DNA of 64,000 nucleotides from Shinisaurus crocodilurus (lineage: Eukaryota; Chordata; Lepidosauria; Squamata; Shinisauridae): the NCBI GenBank assembly GCA_021292165.1, contig CM037876.1, positions 113,217,379 through 113,281,378 on the forward strand. The letters are read 5' to 3'. Shown piece after piece: positions 1 through 10,104 of the stretch. The notes under the pieces were generated by a model that was given only the letters and a program-made list of their open reading frames with translations, was not told the DNA's origin and ran no database searches. Numbering within the stretch: position 1 is the stretch's first letter; each line of letters opens with the position of its first letter. The position numbers and the translations under genes are program-made.

Positions 1-40
1 TGGTTGTTAAGCATGTGGGATATGGTTTACATGATTTACA

Positions 41-426
41 GTGCAATCCTATACATGTCTGCACACAAGAAAATCCCATTGATTTTAATAGGGCTTACTT
101 CTTTAAAAATAAATAAATAATAAGTTTTATTGAATTTTTCAAATCATACAACTAATAACAAAATTTAAAAAAATACAACATAAACATTGTGCACCCCCAT
201 CTCTTGGAACCAAGCTATATTTCCCCCCCCAAAAAATTATATCAGATATTATCTATATTCCAAAAATTTAACAAATCTTGACAAGGTTCGTTCCCCTTCC
301 CCTTCACCAACACATAATCCAGAAATCTACCCCAAATACTCACAAAAGTGTTTTTCTTCCATTGTCCTTTTTTGGCATTTGATATTGCTAGGGCTTACTC
401 CTAGGTAAATGTGTACAGGATTGTGG
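41..426. repeat. Palindromic MITE-like repeat, split by an insertion
   Basis: The two ends are near inverted copies: GCAATCCTATACATGT at the left and a reverse-complement form (GTGTACAGGATTGTGG) near 411-426. The same roughly 90-bp unit recurs at 33226-33315, 35727-35823, 37217-37316 and 40227-40317. Here it is interrupted by foreign DNA at 100-388. Class assignment (non-autonomous DNA transposon) is inference from the inverted ends. Confidence 0.5.
100..388 (-). mobile_element. LINE 3' end (possibly L1-type), inserted with target duplication
   Basis: An 11-bp duplication, TAGGGCTTACT, lies at 89-99 and again at 389-399 and brackets this block. Read on the minus strand the block ends in a T/A-rich tail containing AATAAA and short TAAA-like repeats, as in LINE 3' UTRs. 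A similar A/T-rich 3' end is seen at 5468-5560. The L1 label is tentative; no ORF is preserved. Confidence 0.45.
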
Positions 427-559
427 CATGAATTGACTAATATAGTTAAAGTAAACAGAAGGCAGACAAACTGATGATATATTTCTTCAGGAGTGGAGTT
501 TGTTTATAATATACTAGAATTTGAAAGTACAGGATATTGCTCAACCTTATGTGCTATTT

Positions 560-700
560 CAGGGGTGGGCAACAGGTGGCCCATCGGCTGCATGCAGCTC
601 CCTGTGGCTGTCTGTGTGCCCCCCTGCTGTCGATTTTGCAGGAAAACAAGGGGAGCACGCACCTTGTTTGGAAGCAGAATTGCACTCCCGGAAACCTCCC
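560..700 (+). mobile_element. hAT-type DNA transposon remnant
   Basis: The block opens with CAGGGGTGGGCAAC, the common terminus of Charlie-like hAT elements, followed by the usual GTGGCCC-type sequence. The right end is not recognisable, probably because the pogo-like element starting at 712 cut into it. Confidence 0.35.
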
Positions 701-711
701 AAGTATTATTA

Positions 712-963
712 CAGCAGTCCCCATATGACGAACAAGTTCCGTTCCTAAGAATGTCCTTAAGTTGAATTTGTATGTAAGTTGGAACACCATAGCGTTCTAC
801 AGGGGGGGGAAATCAGCATTTATGCAAATTGCATAACGTAACTAATGCAAATTGTGTAGTATACCACACTATGTACACTACGTAAACGACGTTGCGCTGG
901 GGGACCCGGAAGTCCATTCTTAAGTATGAGTTGTCTGTAAGTTGGATGTACTTGACTCGCCTG
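712..963. mobile_element. Possible pogo/Tigger-like non-autonomous element
   Basis: A 252-bp block bounded by TA dinucleotides (710-711 and 964-965), beginning with CAG and ending with CTG. Both ends carry sequence of the type 'ACGAACAAGTTCCGTTCC' / 'GTAAGTTGGATG', typical of pogo-like elements. The inner part (about 790-925) resembles the fold-back family at 2530, 13841 and 56512, including GGACCCGGAAGTCC. The termini are poorly matched to each other. Confidence 0.35.
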
Positions 964-1187
964 TATTAAATTATTATTATTTCAAAATTAAATAATTAGT
1001 TCATATTTATTATTATTAAACAATGTTATTTTTATTAAAATAATGGTGATGGTTTATTTTGCTTTCTATTCAGTATTATAAAATTAAGCATATTTTCAAA
1101 GTGGTATATGAAATGGCAGATATCTGCTTGCTTAGAAAGGATAGAAGATTGGACAGAACAGGGTCATTGTCTGTGACTGATTCGCAC

Positions 1188-1265
1188 AATTACTGCAGCG
1201 CACCATGGCTTATGGTGCCAATGGGCACCAGGTTGTTGGCTTCTTGTGTTGTCTGAACCTGGTGA
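1188..1265. repeat. Fragment of the '161-bp' TIR element family
   Basis: Contains CCATGGCTTATGG and TGTTGTCTGAACCTGG, shared with the intact copies at 6334-6495 and 41718-41878. Only one end is recognisable. Confidence 0.3.
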
Positions 1266-1394
1266 GGGCAGTCTCCAATTGCCCCGAAAATGCCAGGACC
1301 ATCACGAAAACCCTTAAGCCATCACGGCTTCTCATTTTGTCATGCAGAGTCCCGAATTCCCCTGCCTTCCACAACTGCAAGCTACTTTAATCTG

Positions 1395-1477
1395 CTCTTA
1401 AAGGGGCCATGGGCAAAATTGCAGCTAAGCTTGCAGTTTTAGCTTAGCTGCCATTTTGCCCATGGCCCCTTTAAGAG
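1395..1477. repeat. 37-bp-arm hairpin
   Basis: Arms 1395-1431 and 1441-1477 are reverse complements with one mismatch, separated by a 9-bp loop. The arms contain GGGGCCATGGGC. It resembles the core of a palindromic MITE; no target duplication was found. Confidence 0.75.
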
Positions 1478-1669
1478 TAGCTCTCTGCTTAGGCTCGAAC
1501 AGCCGCAGTAAGCAGGGAGGGAACAGACACTGCTGAGCTGGGAGGGCCAGGCGAAGATGTGTGTGTGCATGCATGCACATGTTCTACCTGCTTGTCTCTG
1601 CTGCACTTTGATGTGGGAAAGGGATTAGCTGGGTGAAAAGAAAAGGAGGTGGAGGCTGCACCTAGGCTT

Positions 1670-2080
1670 GTAAAATCGAGCCTTGCCGGGCAGAATGAGG
1701 CCGAAATTGGCCCCGTTCACGCCTGGCGAGGCCTTACCTTGTTCTTCGGGGCGGCTCGCCCTGTCCGCGGCAAGCTGCCCGCGCGGCCCGTTCCGTCCCG
1801 TCGCGTCACTTCCGGGATCGGAAATGACACGACGGAACCCTGCGCAGGCGCGCTGGACCCGTGGCGCGTTCTGCACCTGCGCAGGGTCCCGTCGCGTCAC
1901 TTCCGGTCTCGGAAGTGACGGACGGGGCCGGAGAAGCCCGATCAAGCAGCGCGGAGAACCTCTCCGTGCCACTCAGAAAATCGAGACGGGTCGGTGCCCC
2001 CGCGGAAGTTCAGGTTGGGGGCGACCCGGCCTTGGATCCATGCCTAGCTGCACCCACTGGCCTGGGCCAACAGAGAGGTG
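1670..2080. promoter_or_regulatory. CpG-rich block with paired ETS/NRF1-like motifs
   Basis: About 400 bp much richer in CpG than its surroundings. CGCGTCACTTCCGG occurs twice (1801-1814 and 1890-1904 region), each inside a small hairpin (1790-1838 and 1885-1926). ACTTCCGG is the ETS core, and the nearby TGCGCAGGCGCG and CCTGCGCAGG resemble NRF1 sites. This is what CpG-island promoters carry. However, the hairpin duplication and similar CCGGAAGT motifs in nearby fold-back elements mean it could equally be a transposon. Long ORFs here reflect GC content, not coding. Confidence 0.3.
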
Positions 2081-2095
2081 AATGAGGGAATTTAT

Positions 2096-2495
2096 CACAT
2101 GATTCCTATCTTTATATTGCCAAAGATTTTATTTCCTAATAGAGTTGACTCTGTGCCTCCAACAGGTGAAATACAGTGTCAGAAGGAAATGCAAGAAACT
2201 TCCCTTTCCTCTGAAGCTCCATGTTTGGAGGTGTATGGGTAAGCTTCACCTGTTGAATTTGTGCCAGTCCTGGCAATTTTAAAACAAAAAGAAAGAGATT
2301 GCCCTGCAAACACTGACTCCCCCCCCCATGAAAAACACCAGATATCAACAATTAAGGGTTTATTTAAGTAAGGTAAAAAAATATTACAAAAGCCACTTAT
2401 AAAATATTATAAAATAATATATAATATAATATAATATAATATAATAATGTAATGATTATAATATATAAGATTTTGTGTGTTTCCTTTAATAACTT
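2096..2495. other. Unassigned AT-rich spacer
   Basis: No gene or clear repeat seen. About 2399-2465 is a TAATA/ATAAT low-complexity run. Confidence 0.5.
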
Positions 2496-2529
2496 TTGTA
2501 CTTGACCAATATGGATGGCCATGAATTTC

Positions 2530-2895
2530 AAGGGGGGTGGAATGGAGCGAAATCACCCCGCTCTCCCCCCCCTGAGCTCAGCGAGACTTACCTAGCCCCA
2601 GCTCGTTCCAAGATCCCATGGGGAAAGGAACTTCCAGGTCCCCAGCGCATCATTTCCAGGTCCCTGGTGCTGCGTTTTTTACATAAATACCAAGGTAAAC
2701 TTCCTTAAAACGGCCGCGAATAGCAAATCGCGGCAGTTTTAAGGTAGTTTACCTTGGTATTTACGTAAAAAACACAGCGCCAGGGACCCCGTAGTGATGT
2801 GCCGCGGACCGGAAATCCGCCGAGCGCCACGGCTGCCGGGCACTGAGTGCCGTGGGATGAGCGGGGGGGGGGAATTGCCCATCCCTATTGACCAT
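2530..2895. mobile_element. Fold-back (hairpin) element
   Basis: Core arms 2659-2700 and 2747-2788 are 42 bp long and complementary with about three mismatches. They hold the family motifs ACCTTGGTATTTA, GTAAAAAAC and CAGGGACC. The loop contains CAAATCGCGGC, also found in the copies at 13841 and 56512. The outer limits are approximate. No coding capacity. Confidence 0.55.
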
Positions 2896-3049
2896 GCCCT
2901 TTGGTTGCCTGGCCATACCCTTGGCCACACACTCTTTCTTGATCACACCTTCATGTTGCTTACCCATACCTCTTACAAATTCACATGTGTGTCCCTATTT
3001 TCATCTGTGAAATGTTGGAGGGTATGGGTGACGGTGGCTTGTTCAGGTG

Positions 3050-3765
3050 GTTAACAAACCACCCCACAACCCTACAACAGTTGGCAGTGGTGGTGAGAAA
3101 TGCCTTTGCACAACTACATCTAGGGTGCCAGCTCCGGCCATTCCTGATTCAGTCTGATCTGGCAACAGTTATCCTTGGCCTTGGTTAATCTCGGTTAGAT
3201 TATTGCAAATTTGCAATGTGCCCTATGTGGGGCTACATTTGAAGGGTATCTGGAAACTTCAGTTGGCAAAAAATGTGGCAACTAGGCTGCTAACTGGTAC
3301 ATGGTATTGTGATAATTTCAGCCCAGTTCTGAATAATCTGCACTGGTTGCCAGTTGTTCTCTGGCCTCAATTCAAGGTGCTGCTTTTAACCTTTAAAGCT
3401 CTAAACAGCTTTGGGCCTCGCTACATGAAGGACCGCCTATTTCAGTATGAATCTGTTCAGTTACTAAGATCAGCCCCTTTGAGGACATCCTCGCTTGCAG
3501 AGGCTTGCTGGTCAGGCATGCAGGAAAGGGCTTTCTCCTGTGTTGCTCCCAAATTCTGGAACACGCTCCCTGTGGAGTTGCTATTGGTTCCCAATCTCTT
3601 TGCATTCCGGAAGGGATCAAAACACATCTAAAAATTGTCAAATCATTTTTAATGTTTTACTATGTTTTTATTTACCATGATTTTTATGTTTTGTAAACTG
3701 CCTTTTTTGATCCCAGAAAGATGGTACAGAAATACAATAGATGACTGACTGAATAAATAAATTTC
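3050..3765 (+). mobile_element. L2 LINE fragment (ORF2 C-terminus and 3' UTR)
   Basis: Conceptual translation around 3203-3631 gives the L2 reverse-transcriptase C-terminal signature, with a line such as 'LNNLHWLPV' followed by 'FKVLLLTFKALNSFGP' and 'ERAFSCVAPKFWNTLP'. The 3' end runs into the typical tail near 3700-3765 ending in AATAAATAAA. It is 5'-truncated and has frame breaks, so it is an inactive remnant. Confidence 0.85.
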
Positions 3766-5150
3766 CTAACCAAAAAAGCTCCAAAGGCTTTAGCCTTTCC
3801 TCATCGAAAGGTGCTTCAACTGCTTGATCATTTTGCTTGCACTTTTCTGAAACTTTTCCAGCTCTGTGGTATTCTTTTTGACATTGAGAGATAAGAACTG
3901 TAAACAGAAATGGTTCTTAACTGAAGGCACAAAAATAAGTTAATTACAAAGGGGGCATAGTCTTGTCTTTACCATCCTCAGTGAACAAATTTGCTTATAA
4001 CTGCTTTTTAAAGTTCACTTTGGGTTTGCATTTATATTTTGGGACTGGGAGTCCTATGTTGACACACATGGAGTAACGCATCAGCATTAATGCTAACATA
4101 ATAAAGCAGGAAGAGACCACCCAGCAATGTCAGGATTTCTGGGTGGCCTTACTTGACACTGGTTCTTTCTCTTGTAATCCTTAATTCTTAAATTGCTACC
4201 AAATAACTTCTTGGGAGAATCTGGTCAGCATGACCCAGAAAAAGGGGCTGTGGTTTCAATTTCAAAGCCACCCCAGGGTGTGTCTAATAGGGAGGGAACG
4301 TAGAAAACATTTCTGAACCCTTTTTCACCCCTCATCTGTCAAAGTGAAGCTAACTGTGTAAAAAGATGGCATAAATGTTAGTTCTTCAGCTTCTGGAAGG
4401 AATACCATATTTGGTTTCTGAAACTACTATCTTGTGATTCTTTGGGTGGAGTCAACGACACTTTGAGGCTGCAAGCAACTCTACAATATTCAATTGTGAG
4501 TTAAACTACCTTTGGCTTAATTCCATAGGGACTAACTACACATTACACACTCTGTTAGATGTGTTTGCACCGATGCTATTTTTTTTAAAAAGGAAAAGCA
4601 AAAGGTGGAAATTTGGACCAGAGAAGAAACAGGAGCTGCTTAACTCCTTCTCCCAGCAGAGGTTTTGCTGCTCCAAATCATGTCTTCCTCCCACTCTGTT
4701 GAAGCTTGCCCACCCGGTTCCAAATGTGTTATTGTTCATGTAAACATATGTTTGACCTCAGGGGTGGAAGGGGGGATGGAAAGTAACTTGCCTCATTTAG
4801 AGCAGCAAAGTGCCTTCCAAGGAAAGGGTTAAGCACCTCTTGGCACCTCATCCACACTCCAATGAAAGTTGCTTTCCTTGAAAAATCAGGAGGAGGAGTG
4901 TCCAGGCTCTGTTACATATGTTTGCATGTAATCAATTGAAATGAAGCCAAAATGTGTGTAATTACATTTACTCTTGTCTATCCCTTGTTGCCTCTCCCTT
5001 TCTACCCTTCCTTTCCAGCTTTTGCTGGCTTCCCCCACTGCTGAAATGTAGATTGTCTGGCAGCTCCTACTTCTGTTATTCAGTACAGCACCAGGAACAT
5101 TGCGACACTATGTAATAGTAATGTTTACTAGCATAATATCTATCATTATG
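3766..5150. other. Unassigned unique-looking sequence
   Basis: No ORF with recognisable homology, no clear inverted or tandem repeat, and no splice-like conserved exon that I can identify. Confidence 0.5.
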
Positions 5151-5151
5151 G

Positions 5152-5460
5152 GCAGGTTCGCACAACACACTAAACCTTTGGGGAATTTTAGCTACACGCT
5201 GTGGCTTACTTGCGTGAGTGTCTGGCATGATGTCAGTTTTCCCTCTGGTTTGACTTTTCCGCCTTTCCCCTCATGCCTCCAGCGAGCAGTGGCACGTATC
5301 CCAGGCATCTTTGCGGCAGAAACCGTATCCCGTGGTCTGTTGTGCTGGCACTGTGTCACCCGCTTTTCCCCCATTGGTCTGTCACTGCTACATCAGCAGC
5401 TTTCCCCCCCTATTGGTTCACTGTGCAGCCAGGGCGTGTCTATCCTTCTCCAAGTCTCCT
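5152..5460. repeat. Probable degraded MITE
   Basis: Begins with GGTTCGCACAACACACTAAAC and includes GCTGTGGCTTACTTG, resembling the ends of the 161-bp TIR family. The remainder is C/T-rich and unassigned. Confidence 0.25.
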
Positions 5461-5461
5461 T

Positions 5462-5565
5462 TCCTTTTTATTTATTTATTTATTTATTTATTTAAATTTT
5501 TAATTTTTCACATCTTACAGCTACTAATGAATACAACAAAAAAAAATACAACATAAGCCTTTCCA
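5462..5565 (-). mobile_element. LINE 3' end fragment
   Basis: (TTTA)n at about 5466-5493, then AATTTTTCACATCTTACAG and an A-rich run ending ATACAACATAA. It matches the layout of the insertion at 100-388 (AATTTTTCAAATCATACAAC, ATACAACATAA). Read on the minus strand this is a LINE 3' UTR with a TAAA tail. Confidence 0.45.
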
Positions 5566-6333
5566 TCTGCCATTTTCCCCTGCCCAATCGCTGCCACCCC
5601 TGCTCCATCCCAGACCCTGTTTAAACAGCTGGAAAAGTTTTCCCTCGGTTCCCTTCGCTTCCCCCTTCTCATGGTTTGTGTTTCTCTTGGGCTGCAGCCA
5701 TGGCCAGGCCCCACAAGCTCCTCCCATGTGCCCCTCCCTGTCTCTGCTCCCTTGAAACCAGCACCCGTGCTCAAACGGAAAGAGCCCCAGTCCTCGTTGG
5801 AGGAGAATGCTTTTTCTTTCCGTTCTCCCGTTGCTGCCTCCCCCTGCCCACCATCCCTTCTCCATGGGTAAAGAAGATGTCCCCCCCCAACCCTCTACTG
5901 CCCGCCCGCATTGTTCCCAGTTGACCACCCTCTCCGCTCCACCCACCCCACAATACAGCGAGGCTCTATTCTGCTAAACACAGCTTTATATTGGATAAAA
6001 AAGCGATATTGCATGTACCAAGATGCCAGCTTCACATTTTGAGGGGTTGGGATCGGGTGGGGGCGGGAGAACATTAGCTATCCCTGGGAAAGCACTAATT
6101 GGGATGTTGAATGAATTGACGGCGGGCGGGTGCTGCTGCGCCACAATCAGTTCCTAGGGAGAGTTGCTGAAGGAGGGCGGTCTTGGGCAGATGCCACCAC
6201 CGCGCAATGTGTTGCTAGGCAGAACTTGGGAACTGAGTTCGCCCGCGAGAACAGGAACGGCAGAGAGGTTTTAGCCTCCCTTGCCACGCAACTCAGTAGC
6301 CAAATGACTTGAGGCATAAGGAAACCGGCGTCT
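5566..6333. other. Unassigned C-rich sequence
   Basis: No recognisable gene. ORFs on both strands here are compositional. Confidence 0.4.
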
Positions 6334-6495
6334 GGGTTCGGAAGACACGTTAAGCCACAGATGGTTAAGTAAAGCCTAGAACAAGCCATGGCTTAGCAGT
6401 GTGGTTAACAAGCCAAACGTAAACCACTCTGACTAACCCTTCCCAGGTCTGGATGACATGCTAAGCCACCATGGCTTAGCATGGTGTGTGAACCC
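6334..6495. mobile_element. 162-bp TIR element (MITE)
   Basis: Left end GGGTTCGGAAGACACG...TAAGCCAC pairs imperfectly with right end GCTTAGCATGGTGTGTGAACCC. A second copy with the same ends and nearly the same length lies at 41718-41878. It is non-coding. Superfamily unknown because no target duplication is clear. Confidence 0.5.
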
Positions 6496-6589
6496 GGTCT
6501 AGGAATGAGGGAGACAGAGAAAGGATTCATATACTGCAAAAGCCCCAGAGGCAACGTGTATGAGGGGCAGTATCAGGGTCTGCTCAGCT

Positions 6590-6860
6590 GCAGCCGGTTC
6601 CCGACTCTGGTGACCAACTCTGATCCTTGCCTCACCTGTGTTTGACCTGCATCTGCCATTGGACTTTGCTTCTTCCCTCTGGCCCCACCTTGCCTGATAC
6701 GTGCTGGACCTCTGCTCGTCTCTGGACTTTGCTCACGCCTCTGGCCCCACTCCATCGTGCATGTGTTTGACCACTGCTTGCTCTGGACTCTGCTTTGTCT
6801 CTGGCCTGCATCCGCCTCCGTCACCCCTGGCCCCAGCATTCCAGTCCAGGACCCTTGCCG
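6590..6860. repeat. Degenerate tandem repeat, possibly old LTR-like sequence
   Basis: Several imperfect units of roughly 60-70 bp contain variants of CTCTGGACTTTGCT and CCTCTGGCCCCAC. The style (CTGGACTCTGCT, CTGGACC) resembles the U5 part of gypsy LTRs, including the LTR at 57735. No LTR ends could be defined. Confidence 0.3.
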
Positions 6861-7139
6861 CTGACACCCCAGAGCTGACAGTTGGGACTTGTTGCCACAG
6901 CGATGTTATTCCCAAATGCAGCGCTTTACGTTTTCTCCATAGGAGTGAATCTCAGCCATTTATTTACATAGGAGAAAGTAAAAGAACCATTTCAGAGCTA
7001 TTTCAGATGTGATGAAAAGGAGAGGGATGTACAGTTGACCTGTGTTCTTGTACCCAACACCTCTCCACAACCTTTTTTTGGGGGGGGTACATCTTCCCTG
7101 CACTGGGACACAAGATCTATTCAGATGAGAATGAGAAGC

Positions 7140-7400
7140 ATGTGTGGTATAGTGGTGAGAGTGTTGGACTAGGACTTAGGAGATCCGGGTTCTAGTCCCC
7201 GCTTGGCCATGAAACTCACTGGGTGACTTTGGGCCAGTCACTGACTCTCAGCCTAACCTACTTCACAGGGTTGTTGTGAGGATAAAATGGAGAGGAGGAG
7301 GAGGAGGAGGAGGAGGAGGAGGAGGATTATGTAAGCCACCTCGGGTTCCTTGCAGGAAAAAAGGCGGGGTAGAAATATAATAAATAAATAAATAAATAAG
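7140..7400 (+). mobile_element. tRNA-derived SINE
   Basis: The head has pol III box-like sequence (GGTATAGTGGTGAGAG as A-box region, GGGTTCTAGTCCC as B box). Then comes the body GGGCCAGTCACTGACTCTCAG and a LINE-type tail ending (AATA)n at 7378-7398. A (GAG)n expansion occupies about 7290-7325. A minus-strand copy is at 44285-44535. This type is common in lepidosaur genomes. Confidence 0.8.
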
Positions 7401-7926
7401 CATGGGGAAGAGGAAGACAGATCAACTGCAGTTCTCGTTCTTGTCGGAAGCTCCAGGATTTCAACTGGGAATCCTCATGGTTGGAGCCCTCATGGCCTGA
7501 GGCTGTGGCCGTGTCTGGTGACCTAAATGTGAGTCTGTGCGTAGTGTGCTTGAAGCCTGTGTGCTTAAGGCTTCAGTCACTGAAGGAAACGGGTGTGCAG
7601 TAACAGCCCAGGTGATTGGCAGGCACTATGAAGCCCCTGGATTAGCCAGACTTCATATAAATAAATACTAGGAATTGGTCGTAATTTGCTTGGTCCACAA
7701 AGCAGGGTTTGTTTGTTTTCTGCCTGCTACACTTCAGGCTCCAGTTTAAGCCACTGATGTTAGGGGCCCTGAGCTGGAGAACACACCCTCTACATCTAGA
7801 TTTGGCACAGTGCCCCATGGCTCTACCCTGACTGTGACCATTCTTTTCTGCCTATCACATCTGAAATTACCCTGCATTGGTTCTGAAGGTACTGGCGTGC
7901 TGCTTGGGGCTGTGTGATCAGCACTA
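7401..7926. other. Unassigned sequence between SINE and Helitron
   Basis: No recognisable gene or repeat. Confidence 0.45.
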
Positions 7927-7927
7927 A

Positions 7928-8660
7928 TCTACTATATAAATGTGAATGTTTGTCCGTTTGTCCGTTTGTTTGTACATGGGTCCGCGCGGCGGGTTTGCGT
8001 CGCCTTGGCTCCTACCCAGTCAGACGGATCCACCCCAAACTTGGCACGCATACTCCCCATCACCCAAGGACAAAGACTGGCGGGTTAAAATCTCCGAAAA
8101 ACCCTCGCCGCACCTGTCCGGCCCAAAATAAATGAGAGCCAATGGCGTCACTTGGAATGCTCGCAGGGGCCATTCAGGAGGCGCTATGCAAATAGCTCCC
8201 TGTGGAGCTATGCAAATAGCTCCACAGGGGCCCAATCAGAGGCGGATATGCAAATCTCTCCTACGTCCAAACAGAATGTTCACATGAACCACAGCCGGGA
8301 CAGCAGGGATTTGATTGCATAATCCCGGGGGGGGGGGGAGGAAGGCAGGGATTTCATTGTGTGGTCCTGGGGGGGGACAGGGAATTCATTGTTGCATAGT
8401 CCCAGGGGGAGGGGAAGCAGGGATTTGATTGCGTAGTCCCGGGGGGGGGGGCAGAGATTTCATTGTGTAGTACTGGTGGGGAGGGAAACAGGGAATTCAT
8501 TGTTGCATAGTCCTGGGGAGAGGGGAAGCTGGAATTTCATTGTGCAGTCCTGGGGGGGGGAGCAGGGATTTCACAGCGGACAGCTACCTTAAGGAATTTC
8601 GAACAAAGAGTGCCTATAGGAAAAGGACGACCCGTGCAACGCCGGGTAAAAAAAAGCTAG
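7928..8660 (+). mobile_element. Non-autonomous Helitron
   Basis: Starts TCTACTATATAAA and ends CTAG. It has a hairpin 9 nt before the terminus (stem ACCCG 8630-8634 with CGGGT 8643-8647). It sits exactly between a host A (7927) and a host T (8661). These are the diagnostic marks of rolling-circle Helitrons: 5' TC, 3' CTRR, subterminal hairpin, A/T insertion site. There is no Rep/helicase ORF, so it relied on a partner. An internal minisatellite fills 8290-8577. Confidence 0.85.
8290..8577. repeat. Minisatellite inside the Helitron
   Basis: Six or so degenerate units of about 40-50 bp, each with GGGATTT(C/G)ATTG..GTAGTCC followed by a G run. G tracts reach 10 or more. Confidence 0.75.
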
Positions 8661-8667
8661 TATGCTA

Positions 8668-8880
8668 TAAAGAGGGGTATCGCTCAGTGGTAAGCATGTG
8701 CAGAAGGTCCTAGTTTCAATCTATGACATTTCTAGTTAAAGATATCAGGTAGTTGGACTAGGCAAGACCATTGACTGAAACCCAGGGGTACTGCTGCCAG
8801 AGCAGTCAAATACTGGGCTAGTATAGATAGACCAATGCTCTGACCCAATATAAGGTGGCTTCATACATACATACTCATAA
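8668..8880 (+). mobile_element. tRNA-derived SINE, second type
   Basis: Begins like a tRNA gene (GGGTATCGCTCAGTGGTAAG, B-box-like GTTTCAATC) and ends with CCAATATAAGGTGGCTTCATA, the usual 3' part of this widespread reptile SINE. A minus copy is at 32130-32310, with fragments near 50354-50385 and 53150-53216. It is diverged. Confidence 0.7.
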
Positions 8881-8889
8881 TTAGTTACA

Positions 8890-9590
8890 CAGACATGCAG
8901 TGTTGAACTTTTCAGTTGATCAGGTGGTAGAAAGTGCACCTGTCAATTTGGGGGACTTTTGAAGCATAATACATTTGCTTTTAAAAACAAAACAAAACAC
9001 AACAATATGACAGAATTGCTGGAAGTTCCATCACCCTGCCTTGCCCTGCCAAAGACACTCTGAGAATCAAGAATGGATCGCCGTGCCAAGTTCCAGTTGA
9101 CTGTGAATGCTGCTGGGTCTTGGATTCTATTATGATAGAACAGCTGCCAGATCCTTAAGCTTACCAGTACCATTGGGCTCCTGGTTTAATACAAATCTTT
9201 TCTTTTTGTGATTTATGGCATTCTCTTTCTGGATCTTTTATTTTTCTAGGAACTCAGTTTGATGAACTTGAGGCCAAGTATCCCAGACCCTGTCACTGAT
9301 GGGTTACAGTTCTGAGCAAGGGAGGAAAATATATTGGTCCAAATACTCCATCAGACTAAAGAAAATAGTTTCTAGTTGGCACTGATAAATAGACATGCAG
9401 CAGAAATACTACTGACCCAAGTATGCAAACCACAGCCTGCTGGAGTTACGTGCAAGACAGAGAAATGGAACCATTGTTGTTGAGCCTAGATAGTTTTATA
9501 ATGGTACTTCTTTATGTAAGGTACTATAACTTTCTCTGCCCAGAGAAGCTGATATTAGTTCCAATAGTTATATTTATTTGTCTTTGAAAG
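8890..9590. other. Unassigned sequence
   Basis: No recognisable gene or repeat; short ORFs only. Confidence 0.45.
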
Positions 9591-9594
9591 TGAA

Positions 9595-9905
9595 ATGACT
9601 GATGACATTTGTATTTTTATACCACTCATTACCAAAGGTATCTGAGCACTTTATAACAACAAAAAAGCAATAAAATCACAACAAGCTATGAAACTCATGA
9701 AATACTGCACATTATAAAGCAAAATGAGTAAACATCACATGAGACAAGATTAAAACCAGCAGGTCTCTGAGTAAAATGACAGGCCAATCAGTATATGCCC
9801 TGCAAAATGAAATCACCTTCCTAATGATCAATAAGGAGGAAGTTAAGCAAAACTCCCCAGGTAAGCAGCTCCACAACTGGGGCATCACCAGCCTCGTGTG
9901 GGGCT
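9595..9905 (-). mobile_element. Probable old LINE (L2-like) fragment
   Basis: Contains TTTTTATACCACTCATTACC, then an A-rich block, then CAGCTCCACAACTGGGGCA near 9866. This is the antisense order of an L2 3' UTR followed by the ORF2 end. It is strongly diverged. Confidence 0.4.
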
Positions 9906-10104
9906 CCTTGCATTGAATCCTGGGCACAACCCTTCATAAGGGGAATGGGCCCCACAACCAGACATATAACCAAACAGAAGGAGTGCTGCTGCATGGCCCA
10001 GCCGACCCTTTGGCCCCACCCCTGTGACCAAGGTGTCTGTGCTGCCTAATAGCCCGGCCCTGTGGAGTAGCATCCCAGTAGGAAGCAGCTGTTGTCATTC
10101 CCTG

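Noticed and set aside
1683..2081. 132-aa ORF in the CpG-rich block
   Set aside because: Overlapping long ORFs in several frames on both strands point to GC composition. No domain recognised.
5524..5946. 140-aa minus-strand ORF
   Set aside because: Several overlapping frames are open on both strands in a C-rich segment. No domain, and it runs into a LINE tail.
8290..8577. CRISPR-like array
   Set aside because: Units are degenerate with no unique spacers, it lies inside a Helitron, and the genome is a vertebrate's.
8668..8740. True tRNA gene
   Set aside because: The A- and B-box parts are tRNA-like, but the sequence continues into a SINE body and cannot form a cloverleaf with matched acceptor arms.
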